Shown: positions 17,079 through 25,769, counted from the first letter of the stretch. The stretch: 64,000 nucleotides of DNA from Actinomadura pelletieri DSM 43383 (GCF_003634705.1 NZ_RBWU01000004.1:434001-498000); one strand, 5' to 3'. The notes: generated by a model not told the origin, from the letters alone. Made by a program: numbers and translations.

Positions 17079-18056
17079 ATGAGCGAACCCCAGCCGAACG
17101 GCGCCACCACCCCCACCCCACGCCACACCCCCCACGGCCCGTTCCGCCCCGGCGACCAGGTTCAGCTCACCGACCCCAAAGGCCGCATCAACACCATCAC
17201 CCTCCAACCCGGCAAGCTCTACCACTCCCACAAAGGCTCCGTCCCCCACGACGCCATCATCGGCAACCCCGAAGGCACCGTCTACCGCTCCACCGGCGGC
17301 ACCGAATACCTCGCCTTCCGCCCCCTCCTCGCCGACTTCGCCCTCCGCATGCCCCGCGGCGCCGCCGTCGTCTACCCCAAGGACGCCGCCCAGATCGTCG
17401 CCATGGCCGACATCTTCCCCGGCGCCCGCGTCATCGAGGCCGGAGCCGGATCCGGCGCCCTCAGCTGCTTCCTTCTCCGCGCCGTCGGCGAACACGGCCT
17501 CCTCTCCTCCTACGAACGCCGCCCCGACTTCGCCGACATCGCCCGCACCAACGTCGAGAAATTCTTCGGCGCCCCCCACCCCGCCTGGCGCCTCACCGTC
17601 GGATCCCTCGAACACCATCTCACCGAAACCGACATCGACCGCGTCGTCCTCGACATGCTCGCCCCCTGGGAATGCCTCGACACCGTCGCCCGCGCCCTCA
17701 TCCCCGGCGGCATCCTCTGCGCCTACATCGCCACCACCACCCAGATGTCCCGCATCGTCGAAGACCTCCGCGCCCACGGCCGCTTCGCCGAACCCACCGC
17801 CTTCGAGACCATGCTCCGCACCTGGCACGTCGACGGCCTCGCCGTCCGCCCCGACCACCGCATGATCGGCCACACCGGCTTCCTCGTCACCGCCCGCCGC
17901 CTCGCCGACGGCGTCACCCCACCCGCTCGGCGCCGCCGCCCCGCCAAAGGCGCCCACCCCACCCCCGACGAAACCGCCACCCCCCGAACCGAACCCGCCA
18001 CACCCGAACCCGCCACGCCAGAACCCGCCACGCCCGGGCACACCACCGAGTCGTAG
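17079..18056 (+). CDS. trmI: tRNA (adenine-58-N1)-methyltransferase TrmI
   Basis: This 325-residue SAM-dependent enzyme modifies A58 of tRNAs. An N-terminal beta-rich domain (about 20-85, GDQVQLTDPKGRINTITLQPGK) precedes the Rossmann domain. The SAM loop is VIEAGAGSGALSCFLLRAVG, and LDMLAPWECLD is the conserved catalytic-pocket segment matching the mycobacterial enzyme Rv2118c. The C-terminus is a repetitive tail (TPEPATPEPATPEPATPG) outside the fold. Mycobacterial trmI also lies just upstream of mpa. A TTG at 17070 is an alternative start, but the leaderless box favours 17079. Confidence 0.93.
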   Translation: MSEPQPNGATTPTPRHTPHGPFRPGDQVQLTDPKGRINTITLQPGKLYHSHKGSVPHDAIIGNPEGTVYRSTGGTEYLAFRPLLADFALRMPRGAAVVYPKDAAQIVAMADIFPGARVIEAGAGSGALSCFLLRAVGEHGLLSSYERRPDFADIARTNVEKFFGAPHPAWRLTVGSLEHHLTETDIDRVVLDMLAPWECLDTVARALIPGGILCAYIATTTQMSRIVEDLRAHGRFAEPTAFETMLRTWHVDGLAVRPDHRMIGHTGFLVTARRLADGVTPPARRRRPAKGAHPTPDETATPRTEPATPEPATPEPATPGHTTES

Positions 18057-18352
18057 ATCACACCCCGCCCCCACACCCCACGACACCACCTCCGCACCCA
18101 CCACGACACCCCGGAAACCCACCCCCAGCCCCACCCGACCCCCCAAACCCACCACGACACCCCACCCAACACCCACAAACCCCCAGGTCCACGCCCCGTA
18201 ACCCCCCGACCCACACCGCCCCCACAGCACCCCTCCCAACCCCCGCGGAACCCCACCGCACGACACGAACACCGAATGGGCAGGTTACGGAAGCCCTCCA
18301 GATAGGTAGGGTCTCAGTAGGTCGTCGGCTCTTCATGAGGAGGTGACGGGGC
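18057..18352. other. C/A-rich intergenic tract upstream of mpa
   Basis: From 18058 to about 18260 the plus strand is nearly all C and A, with few G or T. No gene, terminator or clear repeat unit is visible. The G-rich complementary strand has many G3-G6 runs and so has G-quadruplex potential. Confidence 0.6.
18285..18312 (+). promoter_or_regulatory. Promoter candidate for mpa
   Basis: TTACGG (18285-18290), a 16-nt spacer and TAGGGT (18307-18312) form a plausible housekeeping promoter. A leader of about 35 nt would contain the AGGAGGTGA RBS before the GTG at 18353. Confidence 0.45.
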
Positions 18353-20116
18353 GTGGCCGCTCGTGACGACGCTGGGGCGCGAAGGGCGCAGCACGAAAAA
18401 GAGGTCAGGGACCTCCAAACACAGATCTCCTTCCTGGAGGAGGAGATCTCCGTGCTGCGCCGCAAGCTCGCGGAATCCCCCCGCCAAGTACGTGTTCTGG
18501 AAGAACGCCTCCATGAGGCACAGGCCAACCTGGCCGCCGTAACCGGTCAGAACGAGCGTCTCGTAGCGACCCTCAAGGAGGCTCGCGAACAGATCGTGGC
18601 GCTCAAGGAGGAGGTCGACAGGCTCGCACAACCACCATCCGGGTTCGGAGTCTTCCTCGAAGCCCGCGACGATGGAACGATCGACATCTTCACCGGCGGA
18701 CGCAAACTCCGCGTCAACGTCAGCCCCGCCGTCGACGTCGACGAACTCCAACGCGGCCAAGAGGTCATGCTCAACGAGGCCCTCAACGTCGTCGAAGCCC
18801 TCGCCTTCGAAGAACAAGGCGAAGTCGTCATGCTCAAAGAGCTCTTCGACGACGGCGAACGCGCCCTCGTCATCGCACACGCCGACGAGGAACGCGTCGT
18901 CAAACTAGCCGAACCCCTCCGCGGAGTCCCCCTCCGCGCAGGCGACTCCCTCATGCTCGAACCCCGCTCCGGATACGCCTACGAAAAAATCCACAAAGCG
19001 GAGGTCGAAGAACTCGTCCTCGAAGAGGTCCCCGACATCTCCTACAACGAGATCGGCGGACTCGGCTCACAGATCGAAATGATCCGCGACGCCGTCGAAC
19101 TGCCCTACCTGCACGCCGACCTCTTCCGCGAACACCAACTCAGGCCCCCCAAGGGCGTCCTCCTCTACGGACCCCCCGGATGCGGCAAGACCCTCATCGC
19201 CAAGGCCGTCGCCAACTCCCTCGCCAAACAGGTCGCGGAGAAAACCGGCCAAGAAGGCAAGAGCTTCTTCCTCAACATCAAGGGCCCCGAACTCCTCAAC
19301 AAATACGTCGGCGAAACAGAACGCCACATCCGACTCGTCTTCCAGCGCGCCCGCGAAAAGGCCTCCGCCGGAACCCCCGTCATCGTCTTCTTCGACGAGA
19401 TGGACTCCATCTTCCGCACCCGCGGATCCGGAGTCTCCTCCGACGTCGAGAACACCATCGTCCCCCAACTCCTCAGCGAGATCGACGGCGTCGAAGGCCT
19501 CGAGAACGTCATCGTCATCGGCGCGTCCAACCGCGAGGACATGATCGACCCCGCGATCCTCCGACCCGGCCGCCTCGACGTCAAAATCAAAATCGAACGA
19601 CCCGACGCCGAAGCCGCCAAGGACATCTTCTCCAAATACATCCTCGAGGGACTCCCACTCCACCCGGACGACCTCAAGGAACACGGCGGCTCCCCGGACG
19701 CCACCGTCGAAGCCATGATCCAACGCACCGTCGAACGCATGTACGCCGAAACCGAGGAGAACCGCTTCCTCGAAGTCACCTACGCCAACGGTGACAAAGA
19801 AGTCCTCTACTTCAAGGACTTCAACTCCGGCGCCATGATCCAGAACATCGTCGACCGCGCCAAGAAAATGGCCATCAAACAATTCCTCGACACCGGGCAG
19901 AAAGGCCTACGCGTCACCCACCTCCTGGCCGCCTGCGTCGACGAATTCAGCGAGAACGAAGACCTCCCCAACACCACCAACCCCGACGACTGGGCCCGCA
20001 TCTCCGGCAAGAAGGGCGAACGGATCGTCTACATCCGCACCCTCGTCTCCGGAACCAAGGGCGCAGAAGCCGGCCGATCCATCGACACCGTCGCCAACAC
20101 CGGCCAATACCTCTGA
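18353..20116 (+). CDS. mpa: Proteasome-associated AAA+ ATPase Mpa/ARC
   Basis: This 587-residue hexameric unfoldase feeds pupylated proteins into the 20S core. An N-terminal coiled coil (about 12-92, heptads such as LQTQISFLEEEISVLRRKL) captures Pup. Two OB folds follow (about 97-240), then the AAA module: Walker A GPPGCGKT (273-280), Walker B VIVFFDEMDSIF, sensor and Arg-finger region SNREDMIDPAILRPGRLD. The C-terminus GQYL has the penultimate Tyr used to open the proteasome gate. The GTG start has an ideal AGGAGGTGA. A 13-bp hairpin follows the gene, and dop has its own promoter. Confidence 0.97.
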   Translation: MAARDDAGARRAQHEKEVRDLQTQISFLEEEISVLRRKLAESPRQVRVLEERLHEAQANLAAVTGQNERLVATLKEAREQIVALKEEVDRLAQPPSGFGVFLEARDDGTIDIFTGGRKLRVNVSPAVDVDELQRGQEVMLNEALNVVEALAFEEQGEVVMLKELFDDGERALVIAHADEERVVKLAEPLRGVPLRAGDSLMLEPRSGYAYEKIHKAEVEELVLEEVPDISYNEIGGLGSQIEMIRDAVELPYLHADLFREHQLRPPKGVLLYGPPGCGKTLIAKAVANSLAKQVAEKTGQEGKSFFLNIKGPELLNKYVGETERHIRLVFQRAREKASAGTPVIVFFDEMDSIFRTRGSGVSSDVENTIVPQLLSEIDGVEGLENVIVIGASNREDMIDPAILRPGRLDVKIKIERPDAEAAKDIFSKYILEGLPLHPDDLKEHGGSPDATVEAMIQRTVERMYAETEENRFLEVTYANGDKEVLYFKDFNSGAMIQNIVDRAKKMAIKQFLDTGQKGLRVTHLLAACVDEFSENEDLPNTTNPDDWARISGKKGERIVYIRTLVSGTKGAEAGRSIDTVANTGQYL

Positions 20117-20137
20117 CACACCCCTCCAGGACGACAC

Positions 20138-20170
20138 GCGCGGCGGCCTCCACACCCGAGGCCGCCGCGC
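20138..20170 (+). terminator. Hairpin after mpa
   Basis: GCGCGGCGGCCTC (20138-20150) pairs perfectly with GAGGCCGCCGCGC (20158-20170) across a 7-nt loop. There is no U-tract. It probably attenuates read-through from mpa into dop. Confidence 0.65.
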
Positions 20171-20233
20171 AGCCCTGCCCCGCCACACCCCCCACCAAGC
20201 CCCGGCCCCGTGGCCCCACCCCCCACACCCCGA

Positions 20234-20246
20234 TAGGCTCGACGAT
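20234..20246 (+). promoter_or_regulatory. Leaderless-type promoter of dop
   Basis: TAGGCT at 20234-20239 lies 7 nt before the ATG at 20247, and no RBS is present. Confidence 0.6.
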
Positions 20247-21764
20247 ATGAGTGTTCGGCGGGTGATGGGCATCGAGACCGAGTACGGCATCTCCGTACCC
20301 GGACAGCCAGGGGCCAACGCGATGGTGACCTCCTCCCAGGTCGTCAACGCCTACCTCGCGGCATCAGCGGCACGCGCCCGCAGAGCCCGCTGGGACTTCG
20401 AAGAGGAGAACCCCCTCCGCGACGCCCGCGGCTTCGACCTGGCCCGCGAAGTCGCCGATCCCACCCAACTCACCGACGAAGACCTCGGCCTCGCCAACGT
20501 CATCCTCACCAACGGCGCCCGCCTCTACGTCGACCACGCCCACCCCGAATACTCCGCACCCGAATGCACCAACCCCCGCGACGCCGTCATCTGGGACAAA
20601 GCCGGAGAACGCGTCATGGCCGACGCCGCCCAACGCGCCGCCATGGTCCCCGGCACCCACCCCATCCAGCTCTACAAGAACAACACCGACAACAAGGGCG
20701 CCTCCTACGGCTGCCATGAGAACTACCTCATGCGCCGCGAAACCCCCTTCGCCGACATCGTCCGCCACCTCACCCCCTTCTTCGTCTCCCGCCAGGTCGT
20801 CACCGGCGCCGGACGCGTCGGCATCGGCGTCGACGGACGCGGCGACGGCTTCCAGATCAGCCAACGCGCCGACTTCTTCGAAGTCGAAGTCGGCCTCGAA
20901 ACCACCCTCAAACGCCCCATCATCAACACCCGCGACGAACCCCACGCCGACCCAGAAAAATACCGCCGCCTCCACGTCATCATCGGCGACGCCAACATGG
21001 CCGAGCTCTCCACCTACCTCAAACTCGGCACCACCTCACTCGTCCTCGCCATGATCGAAGACGGCTTCCTCACCGTCGACCTCTCCGTCGACATGCCCGT
21101 CGCCGCCCTCCGCGCCATCTCCCACGACCCCACCTGCAAACACCAACTCACCCTCCGCGACGGCCGCAAGATGACCGCCGTCCAACTCCAGATGGAGTAC
21201 CTCGAACAATCCCGCAAATACGTCGAAGACCGCTTCGGCTCCGACGTCGACGAAATGACCAAGGACGTCCTCGACCGCTGGGAATCCGTCCTCCACCGCC
21301 TCGGCGACGACCCCATGCAACTCTCCCGCGAACTCGACTGGGTCGCCAAACTCTCCCTCCTCGAGGGCTACCGCAGCCGCGACGGCATCGACTGGTCCCA
21401 CCCCCGCCTCCAACTCGTCGACCTCCAGTACACCGACATCCGCCCCGACAAGGGCCTCTACAACCGCCTCGTCGACCGCGGCCGCATCGACCGCGTCATC
21501 GCCGAACCCGAGGTCCAGGCCGCCGTCGAGGACCCACCCGAGGACACCCGCGCCTACTTCCGCGGCCGCTGCCTCCGCCAGTACGCCGACTCCGTCGCCG
21601 CCGCCTCCTGGGACTCCGTCATCTTCGACGTCCCCGGCCGCGAATCCCTCCAGCGCGTCCCGACCCTGGAACCACTGCGCGGCACCAAACAGCACGTGGG
21701 CGCCCTCCTGGACCGCTGCCGCACCGCAGCCGACCTCGTCGCCACCCTCACCGGCCAGAACTGA
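20247..21764 (+). CDS. dop: Pup deamidase/depupylase Dop
   Basis: This 505-residue carboxylate-amine-ligase-fold enzyme converts the Pup C-terminal Gln to Glu and removes Pup from substrates. The N-terminus GIETEYG carries the Mg/ATP-binding glutamates, and HPEYSAPE holds the catalytic-acid region. The Dop-specific loop (about 25-72, ending WDFEEENPLRDARGFDL) is present and separates it from the paralogue PafA at 25959. Other conserved strings are NNTDNKGASYGCHENYL and NTRDEPHADPEKYRRLHVI. Pup from this locus ends in GGQ, so the deamidase activity is required before ligation. Confidence 0.97.
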   Translation: MSVRRVMGIETEYGISVPGQPGANAMVTSSQVVNAYLAASAARARRARWDFEEENPLRDARGFDLAREVADPTQLTDEDLGLANVILTNGARLYVDHAHPEYSAPECTNPRDAVIWDKAGERVMADAAQRAAMVPGTHPIQLYKNNTDNKGASYGCHENYLMRRETPFADIVRHLTPFFVSRQVVTGAGRVGIGVDGRGDGFQISQRADFFEVEVGLETTLKRPIINTRDEPHADPEKYRRLHVIIGDANMAELSTYLKLGTTSLVLAMIEDGFLTVDLSVDMPVAALRAISHDPTCKHQLTLRDGRKMTAVQLQMEYLEQSRKYVEDRFGSDVDEMTKDVLDRWESVLHRLGDDPMQLSRELDWVAKLSLLEGYRSRDGIDWSHPRLQLVDLQYTDIRPDKGLYNRLVDRGRIDRVIAEPEVQAAVEDPPEDTRAYFRGRCLRQYADSVAAASWDSVIFDVPGRESLQRVPTLEPLRGTKQHVGALLDRCRTAADLVATLTGQN

Positions 21765-22504
21765 GCAGAAGCCACAGCGCCACCCGCAAGCGCCAGCGAC
21801 CCCATCGCCCCCTAGTGCGCGACCTTCCCCGCACCCTTCCCAAATGGGCGTTGGCGGTGGCGTGGGGGCGGTGTCGGGGGCGCCGCTCCAGGTCGGTGAG
21901 AGCGCTCAGCTCTACGATCGGCGGCCGCGCCGGGCCCTGGTAACCGTCCGCGCGCCACCCGAGCACGGCGACCTCCTCGACCTCGGCTGCGCGATACGAG
22001 TCCCTCGCCCTCACCCTGGGACAGGCACCACGACCTGGCCAACGCCGCCAAGGAGAGCGGGAAACAGGGCGGAAGCCGACAGCGGCGCGACACGCCTCGA
22101 GCAGCAGGGCCTGTGCCCCACGATGCCCCCTGCGCGCCACCCCCCGACGCCGTCGCACCCGGAGGCACCCTCCATCGCCTGGGCACGGTTCGGCGTGGCT
22201 CACCGGAGGCTGAGGCCCTGAACCCCGCCGTCCTTGGCCCCACGGCGCCATCCGCCGTCGTCCGGCCCGTTGCCCACCAATTGGATAGTTGCACTATCGA
22301 GTGTTCGCTAGTGTCCTGACCTGCGCAAACGTCGGATGTCTCGGTATCGTGACCGCTATGCCCGTTTCAGTGGTAGGTCGGCGGGCGATAACCCGAGCAT
22401 GCCCCCGGCCCCCGGGACGGAAGCGGCGAAACGGGCGTGCAAGATCCGCTCGCCGTCGAAGATCGGAGATAGGGTCGAGAGCACCGGCAGAGCGGAGGTA
22501 CGGA
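21765..22504. other. 740-bp dop-pup intergenic region
   Basis: No intact gene is recognisable. Overlapping Arg/Pro-rich frames on both strands have no family features. One minus-strand stretch near 21870-21990 (AEVEEVAVLGWRADGYQGP, then IVELSALTDLE) faintly recalls a degraded DUF397-type domain, but this is not supportable. Codon-like composition disappears here, and the region marks the switch in strand composition. It contains a perfect inverted repeat at 22284-22298. A TAGGGT (22473-22478) could be the pup -10 box. Confidence 0.45.
22284..22298. promoter_or_regulatory. Inverted repeat GATAGT-TGC-ACTATC (operator candidate)
   Basis: GATAGT (22284-22289) and ACTATC (22293-22298) are perfect 6-bp arms around TGC. 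TTGCAC at 22289-22294 could act as a -35 box. The size and symmetry fit a MarR- or GntR-type operator about 207 nt upstream of pup. The regulator is unknown. Confidence 0.4.
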
Positions 22505-22714
22505 ATGGCCACGAAGGACACCGGCGGTCAGAAGCAGACCACGCGGCGCACGGAAGAGGTCGAGGAGACCGAGGCCACGACCACCGAAGACGTGCAAGAG
22601 CGCCAGGACAAGCTCACCGACGACGTGGACTCAATTCTGGACGAAATAGACGAAGTACTAGAAGAGAACGCAGAAGACTTCGTCCGTGCATACGTGCAAA
22701 AAGGCGGACAATAA
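22505..22714 (+). CDS. pup: Prokaryotic ubiquitin-like protein Pup
   Basis: This 69-residue, highly acidic, mostly disordered protein is the covalent degradation tag. The Mpa-binding helix region is about 30-58 (VQERQDKLTDDVDSILDEID, then VLEENAEDFV). The C-terminus is YVQKGGQ, the Gln form that Dop must deamidate to Glu before PafA links it to substrate lysines. The ATG at 22505 has CGGAGGT 5 nt upstream. Short hairpins follow the stop codon (CCAGAG/CTCTGG at 22742-22762). These probably end the pup message before the nuclease gene. Confidence 0.98.
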   Translation: MATKDTGGQKQTTRRTEEVEETEATTTEDVQERQDKLTDDVDSILDEIDEVLEENAEDFVRAYVQKGGQ

Positions 22715-22796
22715 CGGACAAATCGGACATCTGAGAAGCCTCCAGAGAATGGTGAACTCTGGCGGTACTCGCCAAAACTTAAAATGGCGGTAAGGA

Positions 22797-22826
22797 CATG
22801 GGCGGGCTGCTAAAGTCCCGCCCATG
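22797..22826 (+). promoter_or_regulatory. Hairpin over the nuclease start, containing a leaderless-type -10
   Basis: CATGGGCGGG (22797-22806) pairs perfectly with CCCGCCCATG (22817-22826) around a 10-nt loop. The right arm contains the ATG of the nuclease gene at 22824. The loop ends in TAAAGT (22811-22816), 7 nt before that ATG, the same geometry as the other leaderless promoters here. Read-through pup mRNA would therefore hide the start codon, whereas an mRNA starting at the ATG would lack the left arm. Confidence 0.6.
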
Positions 22827-23969
22827 TCTTCGAAAAGATGTCCCGACTGCGGCGAACTGAAGTCGGCAGAGGAGTTCTGGAAGCTCCGGGCGTCCAAGGA
22901 CGGCCTTGCTCCTTACTGCAAGATCTGCTTCGGGCTCCGCAACAGCCGTTCATATCGGAAAAAGCAGGCACAGGCCGGTAAGACGCCCAGACCCTATCGC
23001 AGGCATGCAGATGTGCCCGACGGGATGAAATACTGTGCGCGATGTCGCGCGACCAAACCGATCGAGGCGTTCGGTAGTAATCGCTCCGAAAAATCGGGAC
23101 TCGCCACGTATTGCCGTCCCTGTCACAACAGGGCCATCGAGGAGATCAGGAACCGCAATCACGGGAGCACCCGCAACTACCTCCTCAAGCTCCGGTACGG
23201 CGTGACCGAGGAGCAGGTGGATCAGATGATCGCCGAGCAGGGCGGCGTCTGTGTCATCTGCCTCCGCGCGGACGCCAAGCACGTCGATCATGATCACCTG
23301 ACGGGGCTCGTGCGTCGCGTCCTGTGCTTCAAGTGCAACGGCGGGCTGGGGCAGTTCCGTGACGATCCCGACCGTCTCCGCCTGGCGGCGGACTATCTGG
23401 AGTTGCGCGGGTCGCACGCTCGGCTCATGCGCATCGAGATCGGCGCTCCGGTGTTCGGCGGCCCTGACCGGGTGCGCTGGGATCCGGAGTGGCGGACGAA
23501 GGGCGCGGCCGCGAGGTCGGCGCGGCACTATCACCTGCGCCAGAAGTACGGCATCAACGACGAGGACACCGAGTGGCTCCGGAAGGTGCAGGTGGGGCTG
23601 TGCGGGGTGTGCTTCGACTTCCCGGCCGAGCACGTCGATCACGATCATGTGAGTGGTTCGGTGCGGGGGTTGGCGTGTTCGGGCTGTAACACGGGCATGG
23701 GGCAGTTGCGGGATGATCCGGTGGCTCTTCGGCGTGCGGCGGATTACGTGACGGGTCGGCTGGTGCGGACGGTGACGGGTGAGGACGGCCGGGAGCGGTT
23801 GTCGTTGACGGTGCCGGATGTCGATCCGGTGACGGTTGCGAGGGGTGGGTGGAAGGCGATCTGGGAGGAGGACGGTCGGTACCGGAAGCGGACGTTGCCG
23901 TTCGACGAGGAGCTCGACATGCCGACGTGGGGTGGCGCGGGCCCGGAGGGGGTTGTGCCTTCCGTGTGA
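22824..23969 (+). CDS. Double endonuclease VII-like (HNH/beta-beta-alpha) zinc protein in the Pup locus
   Basis: This is a 381-residue cytosolic protein with four zinc sites. Two N-terminal CxxC...CxxC knuckles (C6/C9/C32/C35 and C71/C74/C97/C100) precede two recombination-endonuclease-VII-like modules. Module 1 has C143/C146, the HVDHDH core at 153-158 and C168/C171. Module 2 has C260/C263, HVDHDH at 270-275 and C285/C288. Both cores keep the catalytic DHD/H residues, so both may be active. T4 endonuclease VII cleaves branched DNA. A gene of this type between pup and prcB is, to my knowledge, also found in Streptomyces, with no assigned role. Linkage to a locus whose PafBC branch answers DNA damage makes a repair role attractive but unproven. 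Confidence 0.85.
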   Translation: MSSKRCPDCGELKSAEEFWKLRASKDGLAPYCKICFGLRNSRSYRKKQAQAGKTPRPYRRHADVPDGMKYCARCRATKPIEAFGSNRSEKSGLATYCRPCHNRAIEEIRNRNHGSTRNYLLKLRYGVTEEQVDQMIAEQGGVCVICLRADAKHVDHDHLTGLVRRVLCFKCNGGLGQFRDDPDRLRLAADYLELRGSHARLMRIEIGAPVFGGPDRVRWDPEWRTKGAAARSARHYHLRQKYGINDEDTEWLRKVQVGLCGVCFDFPAEHVDHDHVSGSVRGLACSGCNTGMGQLRDDPVALRRAADYVTGRLVRTVTGEDGRERLSLTVPDVDPVTVARGGWKAIWEEDGRYRKRTLPFDEELDMPTWGGAGPEGVVPSV

Positions 23970-24140
23970 GTCCTGTCCCTCGGGCTGGGGGTGGTGGGTC
24001 GGGGTGGGGTTCGCCGTGGGCGGACTTGCCCGGGGTTCGGGTGGCATGCGCGGGGGCGACCTTGAACAGTAGGGTCGTAGTCGTCCGTGCCGGTGGGGCC
24101 CGTGAGGGTGCCGGTGCCATGCTGGAGGGAAGGGAGTCGC

Positions 24141-24986
24141 GTGGCGTCCCATGATTCGCAGTCCGGGCGTCTGCCGGGTTTGTTCGCGAGCCCGGACACG
24201 TCGTCGTTCACGGAGTTCTTGGGGTCGTACTCTCCGGAGTTGCTGCCCGGTCGGCGGACGCCGCCGTCGTCGCGGGTGGGGGATGAGATCCCGCATGGGA
24301 CGACGATCGTGGCGGTGAGCTTCCCCGGTGGGGTGGTGGTCGCGGGGGACCGTCGGGCGACGGCGGGGAATATGATCGCGCAGCGGGACATCGAGAAGGT
24401 GTTCCGGGCGGATGAGTTCTCGGCGATCGCGATCGCGGGTACGGCGGGGATCGGGCTCGAGATGGTGCGGTTGTTCCAGGTGGAGCTGGAGCATTACGAG
24501 AAGCGTGAGGGCCGGACGCTGTCGGTGGAGGGCAAGGCGAACCGGTTGGCGACGATGGTGCGGCAGAACCTGGGGATGGCGATGCAGGGTCTGGCGGTGG
24601 TGCCGTTGTTCGCGGGGTATGACGAGGAGCGGGACGAGGGTCGGATCTTCTCGTACGATCCGGCGGGTGGCCGGTACGAGGAGCGGGACTTCTACTCGGT
24701 GGGTTCGGGTTCGGTGTTCGCGCGGGGGGCGTTGAAGAAGCTGTATCGCGAGGACCTGTCGGCGGAGGACGCGGGGCTGGTGTGCGTGCAGGCGCTGTAC
24801 GACGCGGCCGATGACGATTCGGCGACGGGTGGGCCCGATCTGACGCGGGGGATCTTTCCGGTGGTGGCGTCGGTGACGTCGGAGGGGTATCGCCGGTTGG
24901 GCGAGGACGAGGTGGGCGCGTTGGCGCGGGCCGTCGTGGATGGTCGTTACGAGTCGCCGGGCGGGCCGACCGCCCCGCTGCGTTAG
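24141..24986 (+). CDS. prcB: 20S proteasome beta subunit
   Basis: This 281-residue catalytic subunit has a 53-residue propeptide (MASHDSQ...DEIPHG) that is cleaved before Thr54. Thr54 becomes the N-terminal nucleophile (TTIVAVSFPGGVVVAGDRRATAGN). The Asp/Lys pair of the active site follows in DRRAT and in EKVFRADEFSAIAIAGTAG. The GTG at 24141 follows GGAGGGAAGGGAG. Beta subunits form the inner two rings of the core. It is 15 nt upstream of prcA and co-transcribed. A TAGGGT at 24070-24075 may be its -10 box, giving a leader of roughly 60 nt. Confidence 0.97.
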   Translation: MASHDSQSGRLPGLFASPDTSSFTEFLGSYSPELLPGRRTPPSSRVGDEIPHGTTIVAVSFPGGVVVAGDRRATAGNMIAQRDIEKVFRADEFSAIAIAGTAGIGLEMVRLFQVELEHYEKREGRTLSVEGKANRLATMVRQNLGMAMQGLAVVPLFAGYDEERDEGRIFSYDPAGGRYEERDFYSVGSGSVFARGALKKLYREDLSAEDAGLVCVQALYDAADDDSATGGPDLTRGIFPVVASVTSEGYRRLGEDEVGALARAVVDGRYESPGGPTAPLR

Positions 24987-25001
24987 AAGGGATCCAGTCC
25001 G

Positions 25002-25769
25002 GTGTCCATGCCGTTCTATGTGTCGCCCGAACAGCAGATGAAGGACAAGGCGGATTATGCGCGTAAGGGGATCGCGCGTGGCCGCAGTGTCGTGGTGCTG
25101 CAGTATGACGATGGCATCTTGTTCGTGGCGGACAATCCGTCGCGGGCGCTGCACAAGATCAGTGAGATTTATGATCGGATCGCGTTCGCGGCGGTGGGGA
25201 AGTACAACGAGTTCGAGAATCTTCGTCTGGGGGGTGTGCGGTACGCCGATATCAACGGGTACCAGTATGACCGTCGTGATGTGACGGCGCGGGGGTTGGC
25301 GAACGTGTACGCGCAGTCGCTGGGGACGATCTTCACGGAGACGAACAAGCCGTACGAGGTGGAGCTGGTCGTCGCGGAGGTGGGTGATGCGGCGGAGACG
25401 GATCAGATCTACCGGTTGACGTTCGATGGTTCGGTGGCGGACGAGCATGGTTATGTGGCGATGGGGGGTCAGGCGGACGCGGTGGCGCAGTCGTTGAAGG
25501 ACGGCTACGTGGAGGGGGCGTCGTTGGAGTCGGCGTTGCGGACGGCGGTGCGGGCGTTGGAGGCGCAGGATTCGGAGCGGCGTCTGGAGGCGACGTCGTT
25601 GGAGGTGGCGGTGCTGGATCGTAACCGTGAGCATCGGTTGTTCCGGCGGTTGTCGGCGGCGCGGATCGGTGATCTGTTGTCGGCGGCGGACGGGGGCGCG
25701 TCGGGTGGTTCGGCCTCATCTGCGGCGGGTGAGGGTGAGAAGGGCTCGGAGGGGGACGGCGGGGGTTGA
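25002..25769 (+). CDS. prcA: 20S proteasome alpha subunit
   Basis: This 255-residue structural subunit forms the outer rings and gate of the proteasome. The N-terminal gate segment is MPFYVSPEQQMKDKADYARKGIARGRSVVVLQYDDGILFVADNPS, and the protein lacks a catalytic Thr. Lysines and acidic residues around the pocket receive the Mpa GQYL tail. The GTG at 25002 has GAAGGGAT about 9 nt upstream, and an ATG at 25008 is also possible. The C-terminus is a low-complexity Ser/Gly/Glu tail (about 225-255). It directly follows prcB. Confidence 0.97.
   Translation: MSMPFYVSPEQQMKDKADYARKGIARGRSVVVLQYDDGILFVADNPSRALHKISEIYDRIAFAAVGKYNEFENLRLGGVRYADINGYQYDRRDVTARGLANVYAQSLGTIFTETNKPYEVELVVAEVGDAAETDQIYRLTFDGSVADEHGYVAMGGQADAVAQSLKDGYVEGASLESALRTAVRALEAQDSERRLEATSLEVAVLDRNREHRLFRRLSAARIGDLLSAADGGASGGSASSAAGEGEKGSEGDGGG

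Noticed and set aside
21812..22294. Minus-strand frames in the dop-pup spacer as genes
   Set aside because: No family motif, RBS or consistent codon bias was found. A faint DUF397-like resemblance spans only about 30 residues and is not supportable.
22950..25634. Long minus-strand open frame opposite the nuclease, prcB and prcA
   Set aside because: Its composition is His/Arg/Pro repeats and the opposite strand encodes clear proteasome subunits.
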